A stretch of DNA of 64,000 bases from Malus domestica (lineage: Eukaryota; Streptophyta; Magnoliopsida; Rosales; Rosaceae). Location of the stretch: positions 28,159,501 to 28,223,500 of the forward strand of contig NC_091674.1 of the NCBI RefSeq assembly GCF_042453785.1, written 5' to 3'. Below, in pieces: positions 23,812 through 35,598 of the stretch. Positions within the stretch are counted from its first letter, which is position 1. Every line of letters begins with the position of its first letter. Both the position numbers and the translations under genes were made by a program. The notes under the pieces were generated by a model that worked only from the letters and a program-made list of their open reading frames with translations, had not been told where the DNA came from and ran no database searches.

Positions 23812-25058
23812 CAAAGGAAAGATAGGAAATAAACATTTGTCATTATGGTCATGAAACTGAACCTAACATGCCTTGTATAAACCGAACCTAACATGCACTG
23901 TAATCTCAAATGCACCATTATAAGCTTTTAATTAGTAAACTATTATCACAACAAGGGCTGGGTTAATCAGATGCAGTTGCACCATTATGTGCATCTCTTT
24001 TGGGTGCCACCAACAACAAGGGCTGGGTTCAGTTTTTTTCCCAAAATTGAACCTAACATGCAGATAACAGAACCTAACATAGTAACATGCACAATTGCAC
24101 ATAGCAGAACAAGCAAGCATCACAGTATAACGACCCCAATTTCAGTGCAAAACCAACAACCCTAACGACCCTAATTTCAGTGCAGAACAAGCAAACATCA
24201 CATAGCAGACACTCCCCAGTCCCCAACAACCCTCATTTCATTTCCCCAATAGCCCTAATTTCCCCAAATCATCATCGACAACAGAGTACAGACACTCCCC
24301 ATACCCAAAACATATTGCAGTGCAGAACCAAAATTTGTCACAAATTAATCCAAACCTCAACTAATAGTCCAATAGTGAAATGAAATTACCCAACCAAATC
24401 CAGCATACCCAAAACAAATTGCAAAATCCATGAAATTGAAAAGCTACAAATCAGAACCAATGAAATTTAAAAAAAAAAAAAATCTTCGAAACGAATCCGG
24501 AATCACGAGGGTGACTAGGTAAGAGACTAACCTTGCAAAAGAGGGAATTTGTTGGTCGAGACTCGAAATGGCGAGAGGAAGTAGTGGGTCGTGCGCGGGT
24601 CACAGGTCACGGGGGTGAGATACTGAGAGTGAGACGGCGTTGCGTCGGCGAGATGTGTGAGACATGTCACAGGTCGTAGGTCACAGGTCGCTGGGAAAGA
24701 AGAAGAGAGTGACTGAAGTTCCAGAGTGAAAGTACAGAAGAGAGGGATAAGCCGATAAAAGAAAGGAAAGGGATTCGAATGGATCTGTTTAGGGTTTCAA
24801 TCTTTCAGACTGAAGTGAAGAGAGAGTGACTGAAGTGAACTCTGAATGACGCCGTTCAAGGAAAAAATGATGTCGTTTTGCTTATAATCGGTTCGGTTTG
24901 GTTTTCGAACCCCAGAAATCGAACTAAACTGAACCATATTCGGTTCGGTCCGGTTTTACACTTTCGGTTCGATTTTTTTTTCGGTTCTATTTTTTTCAGC
25001 CTCAGTTCGATTTTCGGTTCGATTTTTTTTGGTTTTCGATTTTTCGAACCCACCCCTA
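23810..25058 (-). other. 5' part of the hAT element
   Basis: This is the upstream flank of the minus-strand transposase, ending at the right inverted repeat. It holds four or five degenerate copies of a GAACCTAACATG motif (23857-24080), a GA-rich tract (24540-24850), and subterminal CGGTTCGGTTTGG-type repeats near 24887-25042. No coding frame is supported. Confidence 0.7.
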
Positions 25059-25066
25059 ACGATTAC

Positions 25067-26073
25067 CTCGATAAGATATTCCTTTCGTTTTTCCTCTGTG
25101 TTGTTTACAGAATCTGGTTCTTTTGGGGTTATAGTTGATGGTTGTTTAGCAATTCCATCCATCTCTTCTACATAACCGGACACGAAAGTTTCTTTTCATC
25201 CAGCTCCTCGTGAATTAAACAATTAAAAATAATTAAACAAAAAAAAAATACACGGTTAATAATATATGGAATCGTGGGATTCTTTGAAATTTGATCTAAT
25301 CGATTATAAATTATAAAATTTTTGTGTTTTTATATATAATTTAACACGTATTCTATTTATAGATGATGTCGGTTTGATAGAACGCTATAATGAATTTTTA
25401 TTTTATTTTTCCTTTCGTCCCCTTTAAAAAAGTTCTTGATAAAATAGGGAATTAGGGGAGAAGTCAAGGAATTAAAGATTGTTGAACTTCATTCCTATGA
25501 AGAACTTAGGAAATGAGCCTATATAGTTTGCCAACATGTTGAAAGAGAAGGCCAAATTGGTTGGTAGGTGAACCCACACTTCCTTATAACATTTTCACAA
25601 ATGAAAATTCATCTTGACTCATAATTTATTTTCTTAAATTGTTTGGATTTCTCTTAATAGTAAAAAAAAGTGCGGAAATTATTTTTCTATAAAAATACAA
25701 GAGTATTCAAAACGTTGACACGCACCAAAATACTAAATAATTGGGACTTTAGGGACTCATACTGTTGTAAACTAGTATATAAATATAACTTGTAACAAAA
25801 GACAAATCATGGTTAGTTGCATTTAGGTATGACTGAGTAACAGTTGGTTCATCAGACAAGCTAGCTAAGCTACCCTCTCTGTTTTTCCCAAATGCACCAC
25901 AGTTTCTAGTCCTTCTTCCCAATTTCCGCAACTCAAATTTCACACGAAATCTTAATTCCCAATAACCCTTCTACTTATATATTCTCCCACGTTGTGTTTA
26001 AATCCAAAACCCAAGTCTTCGATTTCACGTAGGAAGGTTTAAAAACAACTGCATTTCTCAAGTTTTTTCAGCC
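25067..26073 (+). promoter_or_regulatory. Intergenic DNA and GDSL gene promoter
   Basis: This is AT-rich DNA up to the GDSL gene. TTATATATT at 25975-25983 lies about 90 bases before the ATG and is a good TATA box. A CACG motif (CCCACGTTGTG) follows at 25987-25997. Nothing else was seen between 25067 and 25900. Confidence 0.55.
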
Positions 26074-27583
26074 ATGAAGTTCACAACGTTGGCAGCAATG
26101 ATGGTGGCCGTGGCCGTCTTCGGCCTCCTCATCGATGGCCACGACTGCAAAATCGTGCAGTTTATATTCGGGGACTCCCTCTCCGACGTTGGAAACAACA
26201 AGTACTTGAGCAAGAGTCTCGCCCAAGCAAGCCTGCCTTGGTATGGCATTGATATGGGCAATGGACTGCCTAATGGAAGGTTCTCTAATGGCCGTACCGT
26301 TGCTGATATAATAGGTAACGTACGTTGTAGTGGTTTCGATTCTGTGCATGACGTCCTGTCTTTCTTAAAGATATGACATGTTGGTAAAACCTCGGTTACT
26401 GAAACATAGAATTTGTTGTCGCGTTTATTTTTCTGCTAAACTTGTTTGTTTGTTTAGGTGATACCATGGGGCTCCCACGGCCCCCGGCCTTTCTCGATCC
26501 GTCTTTAAACGAGGACATGATACTCGAAAACGGAGTGAACTACGCCTCTGGAGGTGGTGGGATTTTGAATGAAACCGGTGGCTACTTTGTAAGTTGCAGC
26601 CTTAAATGTAACAAAAACACATAAAAATTGAGCTTTCAATTAAGATTGTGCACGATTTGATAAATAATGTGTATGCAGATTCAGAGGCTTTCGCTCTACA
26701 AGCAGATCGAGCTTTTTCAAGGAACACAAACACTTATCAGAAGCAAAATCGGTGAACAAGCAGCGGAGAAGTTCTTCCAAGACGCTCGTTATGTGGTTGC
26801 TTTAGGCAGTAACGACTTCATTAACAACTACTTGATGCCTGTTTACAGTGATTCGTGGAGTTACAACGATCAAACTTTCATGGAATACTTAATGGGAACT
26901 CTAGAGAAGCAACTTAAGGTTAGAATTATCACAGTTTATCTTAATTTCTACCAGTTGATCGTAGTTATTTTCCTGACTTGCGGTTTACGTGCTTCCGTGC
27001 AGCTGTTGCACAGCCTAGGGGCGAGGCAGCTGATGGTGTTCGGGCTAGGACCAATGGGTTGTATTCCACTTCAAAGAGTGCTAAGTTCATCTTCGGCTTG
27101 CCAAGATAGAACAAACAAACTAGCTCTCAGCTTCAACAAAGCTGGTAGCAAGCTTATGGAAGATTTGTCCAGCCAGCTTCCTAACGCGAGCTATCGATTT
27201 GGTGACGCGTATGATGTTGTCAACAACGTGATCAGCGATCCAAACAAATACGGTATGTTAAGACAGAACCAAAAACATTTCATATATCTACTTGTTTCTC
27301 TACTGACCGTTTCTTCATTCAAATTCGGACCATGGCAGGATTCAGCAATGCGGACTCACCATGCTGCTCATTTGGAAGAATTCGACCGGCTTTGACGTGC
27401 GTCCCTGCATCAGTACTGTGCAAAGACAGAAGCAAATATGTGTTTTGGGACGAGTACCATCCATCGGACAGTGCAAACGAGCTTATTGCCACGGAACTCA
27501 TAAAGAAATTCGGTTTCTCGCGCGTTGGTGAAACAGATGGTCCTTCCCCTGCACCTGCCATTGCTCTATCACCAGAGGGATAA
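26074..27583 (+). CDS. GDSL esterase/lipase, secreted (At1g74460-like)
   Basis: There are five exons: 26074-26314, 26458-26588, 26679-26918, 27003-27252 and 27339-27583. All have GT-AG borders and compatible phases, giving 368 residues. It is a secreted SGNH/GDSL hydrolase acting on ester bonds of lipids or cell-wall polymers; the substrate is unknown. Residues 1-24 form a signal peptide (hydrophobic AAMMVAVAVFGLLI). Block I is FGDSLSDVGNN with nucleophile Ser35. Block II is NYASGGGGI with the oxyanion Gly, block III is LGSNDFINNY with Asn, and block V is DEYHPSD with catalytic Asp and His. The tail is Pro-rich. The sequence closely resembles my recollection of Arabidopsis At1g74460. No break is seen. 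A fragment of exon 4 is duplicated at 31155. Confidence 0.93.
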
Positions 27584-27918
27584 CTTGTAGTACAATCAAG
27601 CCAGCAGTCTCTGCTGATTACAATTACTTTCCTAAAGCAACTTCATAGTGATTATTGAATAGCTTTTTGCTTACAACTATTGTTTGGTTTTGTTAATTCA
27701 AATATATTTGTTTCTAAATCTTCGGGATTTTGCCCATAAAGTTAAACATATTTAGCATCAATCTGCCATGAACTTTCGACTCCATATAATTATCAACCAT
27801 AAAACATAGTTTCTACATATTTAGAAAGATCTGCACACCTCCTCGTGGGTACATATATATCTTGGAGTCCTACTCCGTTTACGGAGGCACTAACCCTAGC
27901 TTTACGGAGTTATAAACA

Positions 27919-29860
27919 CTAGCCCCTTCCCAAGTTCCCGCGTGCAACCCAGCTTCTTTTGCAATCTTTGCATGCACGTACTGGTTTACTGGGATTGTTA
28001 CGACTGAACTTGTCAAATGTTGTGTTCCTGCTATCACAACGAGGGCAGGGGAGTATCTTCTTGTATGCCTCCTCTCTGGCTCGGACTATTTCATCACCAC
28101 AAGGCTGCAAAGCTGCAGGAATTTACCAAATGTCAAAAAGAATGTGGGTGCAGTAGTACAGAGATGACAAAATCTCAAACACGCGAGATGTCGAGTCAAT
28201 TACCAGGTCTAGAGGAGCAAGCTTCCTCTCTCCCATCCTTCTTCTGAAGCTTCTTCTCAGCAGGCCTCTTCCTCTTTACATCCCGCTTCTGAATTCCCGG
28301 CTTCTCCTTCACATCCTGTTGAATGAACAGATTTACACATCAAACAACGTCCAGTTTAATAATCTTACAATACGTACACATACAGAACCGGTTAATCCAT
28401 AACATCAATCTGTGTTGTGACTCCATGAGTTGAACTTACCCTGTCGTCCTCCTTAACAAGCGCCTTGCTCGCCTCTCTGATTTTTTCCAACTCCACAAGG
28501 TTTTCCACACATTTACTTGCAAAAGTGAATTAAGAAACCCAAATGGTAAAATCAACAAACGAAAATAAATGACCAAATAAATCACGAAGCGAAAGGATAC
28601 GTCCTGTCTTCCAAGAGTTTAAGCAAGATCTCGGTGTTCTGTAAACACATTCAGAATATAATAACATCAAAGAGAAATTCAACAAAAAAAAATCATCAAA
28701 AACCAATTAGATTAGCCAAACCAGATTGATGCAGCGACAACATTTGCATTTTTGGTTTCGGAAACAAGTTGGATGAGCTTCATGTTTTCCTGACAACATA
28801 TTCAGATCAAACAAGTCACACCAACTTAATTTTTAAAGCCAAATCAAAGATTAAACTACCAGGGGAAAAAAGAAGAAGCAATCTTGTACCTCATGTAAAC
28901 TTTGAATTGAGACTTTAGCAAAGCCATCAGTTTGATCCCCAATCTTATACTTTTTCGTCTCAGCTGGTATCCATACCATAAATCGCAGTTAATATTTTTA
29001 GGCAAAGCATAATCTTACAGGAAGTCCAAGAATTCTCAGGTCCCGTTCGGGATTTGGTTCCAGAAGCACTAAAAGCGTTTTCCGACAACTAAAAATGCTT
29101 CTAACTACATTTGAAATAAAAATTTAAAAACGCTTGTAATGTGCTTCCGGTAGAAATATCAGTCAGTTTTAAGGCCTTCAACAATGAGTAATCTTAGCAA
29201 GTGGCCCTCTACCACAATAATGTAGGGGAGTGTTGCCCTTGCACTACGGCCTGGGATTAAACTGCTTCTCCCTAATCGAACATATAATCTAACAAATCTA
29301 TTGTTTACTTAAAAAAAAAAAAAGCAAACCAAAAGCATGATCTTACAAAAGGCCGAAAAATTCTAACGGCCATTTTTTAAAGATTTCTTCCTGGAAGAGC
29401 TACAAGTACTTTCTGACAACTAATGCTTTTTGCTACATTTGGAAGAACTTAAAAATGCTTAAGTGTGCTATTTTTTTTTTTTTGGGAGAGTGCTTTTTCG
29501 CGAAGCACTTAAATTGGTAATAAAAACATTTCCCAAAAGAAGAACACAAAAAACACAAAAACATTTCTCAATTACTTTTATCTCAAACTCCTATAACTTT
29601 TTGCATGAAAAGAAGAACACAAAAACATTTCCCAGCTGAAAATCGGAAGAAAAAAAAAATGCAAATAAATCATAGTTGCAGCAACGACCGAATGATGACT
29701 CCCATATGTGAACCCTAAACCACCAAAAAGAAAGAAATGGGAGAAATTAACCTTGAGCACTGTCACCTTGTAAGTCGATTAAATCAACTTGGTCGCCTGT
29801 TTCTTCCCCACGACTGGTTGTCTCCGCCTTTGTCCCTCCAGTTAACCGCAGGCGAACCAT
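27919..29860 (-). CDS. Small nuclear-type protein with a C-terminal Dof-like zinc finger
   Basis: Seven exons (29860-29752, 28963-28890, 28789-28742, 28638-28601, 28515-28440, 28315-28204, 28112-27919) join with GT-AG borders in phase to 216 residues. Residues 1-60 are acidic/polar, 60-115 are helix- or coiled-coil-prone (LHEENMKLIQLVSE, CVENLVELEKIREASK), and 125-141 are a bipartite basic nuclear signal (KRDVKRKRPAEKKLQKK). Residues 175-203 form an exact Cx2Cx21Cx2C finger preceded by KKILPCPRC, the Dof signature, then only 13 residues follow. True Dof proteins place the finger earlier and keep CYYNNY and RYWT; here those positions read DKFSRNN and RSWV, so DNA binding is doubtful. Every exon has a counterpart in the copy at 31745-33699. 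It may derive from a CDF-type Dof gene, one of which lies 14 kb away. The function is unknown. Confidence 0.75.
29180..29324 (+). repeat. SINE-like insertion with A-tail
   Basis: In the first intron of the C-terminal-Dof gene, a block around AAGTGGCCCTCTACCAC and GGCCTGGGATTAAACTGC (box-B-like) ends in an A-run at 29310-29323. The layout suggests a tRNA-derived SINE. Target duplications were not identified. Confidence 0.35.
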
Positions 29861-29869
29861 CTCTCTCTC

Positions 29870-31150
29870 TGGCTCTCTCTCTCTCTCTAGCTGGTTCTTA
29901 CTGGTCTGAATTTAGAAATTAGAAAACGAGGGGAAAAGTGCGCGACTTGAAGGAAAATTGGGAGTTGGTCATTGACTCAAAATGGGGAAATATTGCTACA
30001 AGAGAAGTCATAATCGGAAAAAAAAAAAAATAGTCTTTTTGAATAATTTTCGTCCCTTATTTTGTTTTTCTAAAGCTTTTATATTGAACAGAAGTTCTAA
30101 CGATGTTTGTCAAAAGAATAAGTACTCCATAGTGTTACAAGTTTAGGAACTAATATTCACGAACTTTTAGTTTAGAAATCAAAGCCGAATTAGGTTAAAT
30201 TCCAGATATCAATGCTCCGATTTTAGGTTTTCTTTTGTTCACTCAAAAGTTTATAATAAGATTAGTCCAGTTTTGTGCACAAAAAATTTAGTAGAAGTGA
30301 AACTTTTTCCCGTCTTATACAAAAAATTTCTCTTATATGGATTGGCCTTTCAATTTCTTTTTCAGTAAGCTAATTGTGTAATTTGCCTCCCCATTATTGT
30401 TATCATAATGAAGCATTTTTCCTTAGAAAGCAATGATTTCTTTAAGCATTTTACTTTGATGTTAGTTTATGGATTCTACTTTAAGCATTTTACTTTGATG
30501 TTAATTTTCCCGCATAGCATTACGTGGTTGCTCCAAAGCCGGCGGGCTGCTTACAACTGCTTCCACAAACAAATTATAGTACTCATTAATAGCCATTCAC
30601 ATACAACTATAATTTCATTTGTCAACTCAAAAATATATGTTTCTGATTTTCCCTATAAAGTTAAGCATCGATTCCCATGAAGTTTCGGATCACATATTGT
30701 CAAACATGTTGTGGTCTCAAAGACTCAAACATGTTGTGTTTCTGGTTGTTGGACATTTTGCCTATAAAAATGTCACATAGTCTGGCCATAAAGCCACTAC
30801 ATGTTGAGCATCAAATGGCCATAAAATTTTCAAATTACAAACCTTATGATAGAGATAATACATGAAGTAAATTGATGGATAGGATTGTGACACTTGTAAT
30901 GAGATTAGAAAAGTTAGTTATGATAGTTGAGATGTGGAGGTGTGAAGATTCTTGTATATATACCCTTATGATGTAATAGCTTAGAAGCTAAGAATATAAA
31001 TAACAAGATACAGTTTCTCTCTCTCTCTCTCAGCTTCTCTCGAATCCTCTCTTTCTCTCTCTAGAATTTCTGCATTCAAGCTTATCATTCTTCCTGATTA
31101 ACATCTTAGACCTTGCCGCTTGACTCTTAATATCGAGCACGAACTCAATC
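29870..31150. other. Intergenic spacer with low-order duplications
   Basis: It holds the CT-rich 5' flank of the C-terminal-Dof gene (29861-29892). A 39-bp-spaced duplication of TAAGCATTTTACTTTGATGTTA (first 22 bases) begins near 30440. Degenerate copies of a GDSL-downstream motif, TTTTGCC(C/T)ATAAA, lie at about 30640 and 30755; they match 27730 and 35165. A CT microsatellite is at 31014-31030. No gene was seen. Confidence 0.55.
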
Positions 31151-31154
31151 CGCG

Positions 31155-31285
31155 GCAAATTGCCAAGATAGAACAAACTAACTAGCTCTCAGCCAACAAA
31201 GCTGGAAGCAAGCTTCCTAACTGAAGCTACCGATTCGGCGATGTCTTCAACAATGTGATAAGCAATCCAAATAAATAAGGTATGT
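31155..31285 (+). pseudogene. Fragment of GDSL exon 4
   Basis: TTGCCAAGATAGAACAAACT onward matches GDSL exon 4 (27100-27260), including the codons for NVISDPNKY and the splice donor GGTATGTTA, with internal losses. There is no other GDSL exon nearby. It marks the left part of a tandem duplication that also copied the C-terminal-Dof gene. Confidence 0.85.
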
Positions 31286-31744
31286 TAATGTACCTTGATC
31301 AATATTTAGTCCTTTCAGAATTTTGATAGCCAAATTGAAAATTTTACACTGCTGTCTATTTTCCACGAAGTTTTTTCTGTTTGACAAACGATAGCGTTGG
31401 TAGGTTAAATAGTTAGTTGTTAGAGGAGATGGGACTCGGTGGAGATTGAACCCGCACCAACATGCATAGACATATAATTGTTTTCCACCACAGCGGTAAA
31501 GCACCATCTGCTATTTTTCATGGAGTTTGAACTTGACTATAATTGTCGACCATTCTACATAATCCAAATAACAAAACTGTCCTCACTAATAAGGTCTTCA
31601 GCACATCATAAATTGGCATTAATCAAATTTAACCTAATGCCGTCTACTGCAAGAAACCTACTCGTTGTAAGAAATCAGTTTAAATAATTCCACAAGCAAA
31701 TCCTGGCTTTAAGAGTTGCTAACACTAATTCCTCAAGCTTGCGC

Positions 31745-33694
31745 CTACCACCCACAGCCTTTTGCAATCCCTCCATATATGTCTTTACTAAGATTGTAAT
31801 TGGAGAAGCTGTGAAATTTTGTTCTCAAGCTGAAACAGCGAGGGCAGGGAATCATCTTCTTGCGAGCCTCCGCTTTAGCTTGTTCTATTTCATCAGTAGT
31901 AGGCCGCAAAGCTGCAGGCATACACCAGGACGTTCGAAGATGCCAAAATCTCAAACGCATGAGATGTCAAGTTAATTACCAGGTCTAGAGGGAACAAGCT
32001 TTCTCTCTCCCATCCTTTTTCTGAAGTTCTAGCTTCTTCTCAGCAGGCCTCTTCCTCTCTACATCAGTCTTCTGAATTTCCGGCTTCTTCACCTTTACAT
32101 CCTGTGTAAATGAACAGATTTATACGGAAAAACAACGTCCAGTTTAATAATCTTAAAATTCATACACAACTGGTTAATCCATGCGAAATCATCATCACTA
32201 CGCGTTGCGACTTCATGAGTTGAACTTACCCTATCCTCCTTAACAAGCACCTTGTTCGCCTCTCGTATTCTTTCCAACTCTACAAGGTTTTCCACATATT
32301 TGCTTTACAACTGAATTAAGAATCCCAAAAGTTAAAGTGACAAATGAAAAAACCAAAACAATAAATCAATGATCAAATACGTAGCACAGGGAAAGGATAC
32401 GTCCTGTCTTCCAAAAGTTTAGGCAAGATCTCGGTGTTCTGTGAACACATTCAGTATATAATATGTCAAAGAGAAATTAAAGAAAAATAAATCATAATTA
32501 ACAAAATAGTGTAGCCAAATTAGATTGATAAAGTGACAACCTTTGCATTCTTGATTTCAGAAACAAGTTGGAGGAGCTTCATGTTTTCCTGACAACATTA
32601 TATTTAGATCGAACAAGTCACACCAACAGCCAAATCAAAATTATAATTAGGGACATTGCCTAAAATGATTGTAATCGAATTTCAGTTGCTAAATTGGTAA
32701 AAATCAAGCATTGACGACATATCATTCAAATATTGACGATGATTAGATATCAATGACATTCAGAAAATCGATAATTTCAGCAATTAGAATTTATTAATCA
32801 TTTCAGTAATTGAAAATTGATTATTCCTGAATTAATTAGGAGAAAAAACAACAATAATTACCTCATGTAGACTTTGAACTGACACTTTAGCAAAGCAATC
32901 AGCTTGATCCACACTGGAGCCCTCTATCTTATATCTTTTCTTTTTATCTGGTATCCAAATCGAGCCAAAAATCTCAGTCGTTTTTCAGCAAGCAAAGAAA
33001 TTTGTTATAAAATGCTCAAAAATCAAACCTAGTTGCTTACCTCAAGCTTTTACAAAACGTTTACGTAAAAAAAAAAAAAAAAAAAAAAGGAAAAGAAAAA
33101 ATATTTCCCAGGTGAAATTCTTCACACCCACCACTACAAAAGAAAGAAGAAAAAAGTACAAAGAACATCACTGATTAACTCTAAACCATAAACCCTAATA
33201 TATGATCTGATGTATACATGATTTTTTGGGTCAATCTGATGCATACATGATTATCACGAATAAAACACATCCAAGAACTGTTCACATGATATGATAATAA
33301 TAAAACATTAGGTTTTCTCCTTGTTTTGATGAATAGCATAATTTGTTGTGTTATCATATTTTATTTCATATCTATTTGCGATGTTGATCTAACACTTGGA
33401 TGATCGACACAAACACGACACCGGCTGAACACGATCCGTTGCCACCCCTTGCAGGCAACAAACGTATCACTCTCATATGCGAAAACCTAACAGAAATTGA
33501 ACGTGAACCGGACAAGAAAGAAATGTGTGCAAAAGAAATGTGTGCTTTAGAAAGTAGAACTAGAGTAATATAATTTTACACCTTGAGCGATGTCATCCTC
33601 TATGTTGATCACTTCAACTTGGTTGGGCGTGCTGCGAGTTTCTTTCACAGGACTGGTCACCTCCTTCTTTGTCCCTCCCAGTTCCCTCATGCGA

Positions 33695-33699
<5 letters not shown>
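31745..33699 (-). pseudogene. Broken tandem copy of the C-terminal-Dof gene
   Basis: Seven exons correspond one to one with the copy at 27919-29860: 33699-33582, 32947-32862, 32588-32541, 32438-32401, 32302-32230, 32101-31980 and 31911-31745. Exons 1-5 read through with conserved phases (for example KVSVQSLHE and KYVENLVELERIREANK). An extra C near the end of exon 6 creates a TAG before the last exon. In the last exon, a 4-base loss after the first Cys pair plus TGC-to-TGG at the third Cys destroy the finger. It could still yield a truncated protein without a finger; transcription is unknown. The start codon sits directly beside a long CT tract, as in the sister gene. Confidence 0.8.
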
Positions 33700-33754
<55 letters not shown>

Positions 33755-33769
33755 CCTCCCCCCCCCCCC
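33699..33769. repeat. (TC)n microsatellite with C-run in the 5' leader
   Basis: About 27 TC units (33699-33752) and then a C-rich run lie immediately upstream of the minus-strand ATG of the Dof-like copy, so they read (GA)n in the transcript leader. The sister gene has a shorter, interrupted version at 29861-29890. Confidence 0.95.
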
Positions 33770-35598
33770 AACTCTTAGAAATTAAACTAGTGACATACAA
33801 TATATCCAACTTTTGGCAAATATTTCATTGAAAAGTAGAGCCGTAAACGTGTTTTATTGCCTTTGTCAACAAACAAAAACCAATTTAGTGAAAATAATCC
33901 TATTTTTACTTGAAAATTTGCAAAATTTTTATGTAAAGTGGCATTAAAAATAGGATTGTTGACCCATATTTAAGAATCTTTTTAGCTCGATTACAATTGA
34001 AACTATTCCATGTAAAGTGATGCTCTGCGGTCCATTTGGGTCAATTCCTTGGCAGTTAACACCATTCAATTCAGGACGATTTCTTCGCCCCATACTCCAT
34101 CATTTGATCTCAAATTATACTTTGGTGGGAATTACCATATATCGATAACAAAGTGAAACACCGCTGGTTTAATACATATCAATTTTCCATCATTTTTTAT
34201 AGCTAGACGAATTAGTTCATTAATCAGATTTGAAATTCTCCTTCTAACCAATTCAGTGATAAATATATATAAGAAAATTCATACCAACAAGAAATTTTGT
34301 ATCACCCAAAACATATTTTGTTGCAAGAAAGTATACTAAACATGGAGTTTCATTAGAAAATATTAACAGAAATGAAATGATTATATTCTTTGATTTTATA
34401 CCATGATATGATCTACTTTAAACTAGTTAATCTAAATTGTAGGGGGTTGGGACTCAAGTGTATAGGGGCAAGTACATCTGTTCTAGCCATATTACTACGT
34501 ATACATCTACCAAATAAATGATATATAAGAAAACTAGGAAAGTGCAACCAAAGAATTAGGAGTTATACAGCAATGTTTCTTATAATTAAATAAAGGGAAT
34601 GCTATCCACATACCCCATTTTACTTTTTACACTCTTCGTTAATTTTTGTCCTTTGATATTCTTCAATTTCTTCGATCCGAAGACCGAATATTAGAAGAGT
34701 ATGGGAGAAGTAAAAAATGATGTGTGGATATCACACCCCTTAAATAAATGCAACAACTTCTTGGAGAATATTTGGTTAGAATTGAGGAAAAGGGTAAATG
34801 GGTCATTTACTTTGGTATTGTTGTGTTTACTCCATTTGGTCGTTCTTTTGTTTTGTGGATGGGCCTTTGATTTTTCGTTTGGGTAAAGCCTTTTCCTTAG
34901 GCAGCAACGATTTCTTAAATAAATATTCGTTGATATCAGCTGTTTGCAACTTTAAGGTAGATCTTCACCATTAAGTCAATTAAGCATTATTTAAGTGTTT
35001 TAATTTTCTTTTGTGACAATAAGTGATTGCTCCTACACTAGAGAAATGAAATGCTCTCTAACAACTACTTCTTAGTGATGATCAAGATTTAGGAAGATTT
35101 TTATATACAGTTAGAATTATGGTTTGCGAATTCAAAAATGTGTTTTTAACTCTTGGAGGTTTTGCCCCAAAAATTTCACTCTTTGCAGTCCTTATATTGA
35201 CTATCAAATGGCCATGAAATTTCCAACTTACATATGATTTTTTTCACTCATATAACAAGAGGCCAATAATCTTCTATATTGTGAAATAATCTGCTTAATT
35301 ATATGAACTAACGAAAGTCAAAGCTTAGGCACATAGTTAATGAGATTATCAACAACATCAAAAGCTCATACATTCATTCTGCTTGATCAAATTAATAGTC
35401 ATCATAACCGTTGTACATATAAATTTGCGTTAATCCATGATTTCATTTCACGTAATGCATTTAGTTCCTACATTCCTACTCCGTCTAACCCCAAACAATA
35501 AACTTAAATGACTGATCTAGCAACAAAAATATCGTTTACAATACTTCCATACATAACAGTTCAATGTAAACCTTAAAACCAATAGTTCCAACAGAAAA
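33770..35598. other. Intergenic spacer
   Basis: AT-rich DNA. 34880-35240 resembles 30405-30870 (CCTTTTCCTTAGGCAGCAACG..., TTTTGCCCCAAAAATTTCAC, CTATCAAATGGCCATGAAAT). It is the matching 5' flank of the tandem duplicate. No gene was seen. Confidence 0.5.

Larger units (their letters stand above)
8787..25058 (-). mobile_element. hAT-superfamily DNA transposon carrying two later insertions
   Basis: The left end reads TAGGGCTGGGTTCG (8787-8800). The right end is its inverted partner, CGAACCCACCCCTA (25045-25058), with one mismatch. Perfect 8-bp copies of ACGATTAC flank both ends (8779-8786 and 25059-25066), the hallmark of hAT insertion. Subterminal CGGTTCGGTT-type repeats lie inside both ends (8808-8900 and 24887-25042), as is usual for plant hATs. 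The transposase gene reads on the minus strand. With the inserts at 10737-14739 and about 15871-23775 subtracted, the element is about 4.3 kb, the size of an autonomous hAT. It is no longer active as it stands, because the transposase is interrupted and mutated. Confidence 0.93.

Noticed and set aside
33547-33831. Open frames encoding Arg-Glu or Leu-Ser repeats
   Set aside because: They are produced by the (TC)n microsatellite; only the short part after the ATG at 33699 on the minus strand belongs to a gene.
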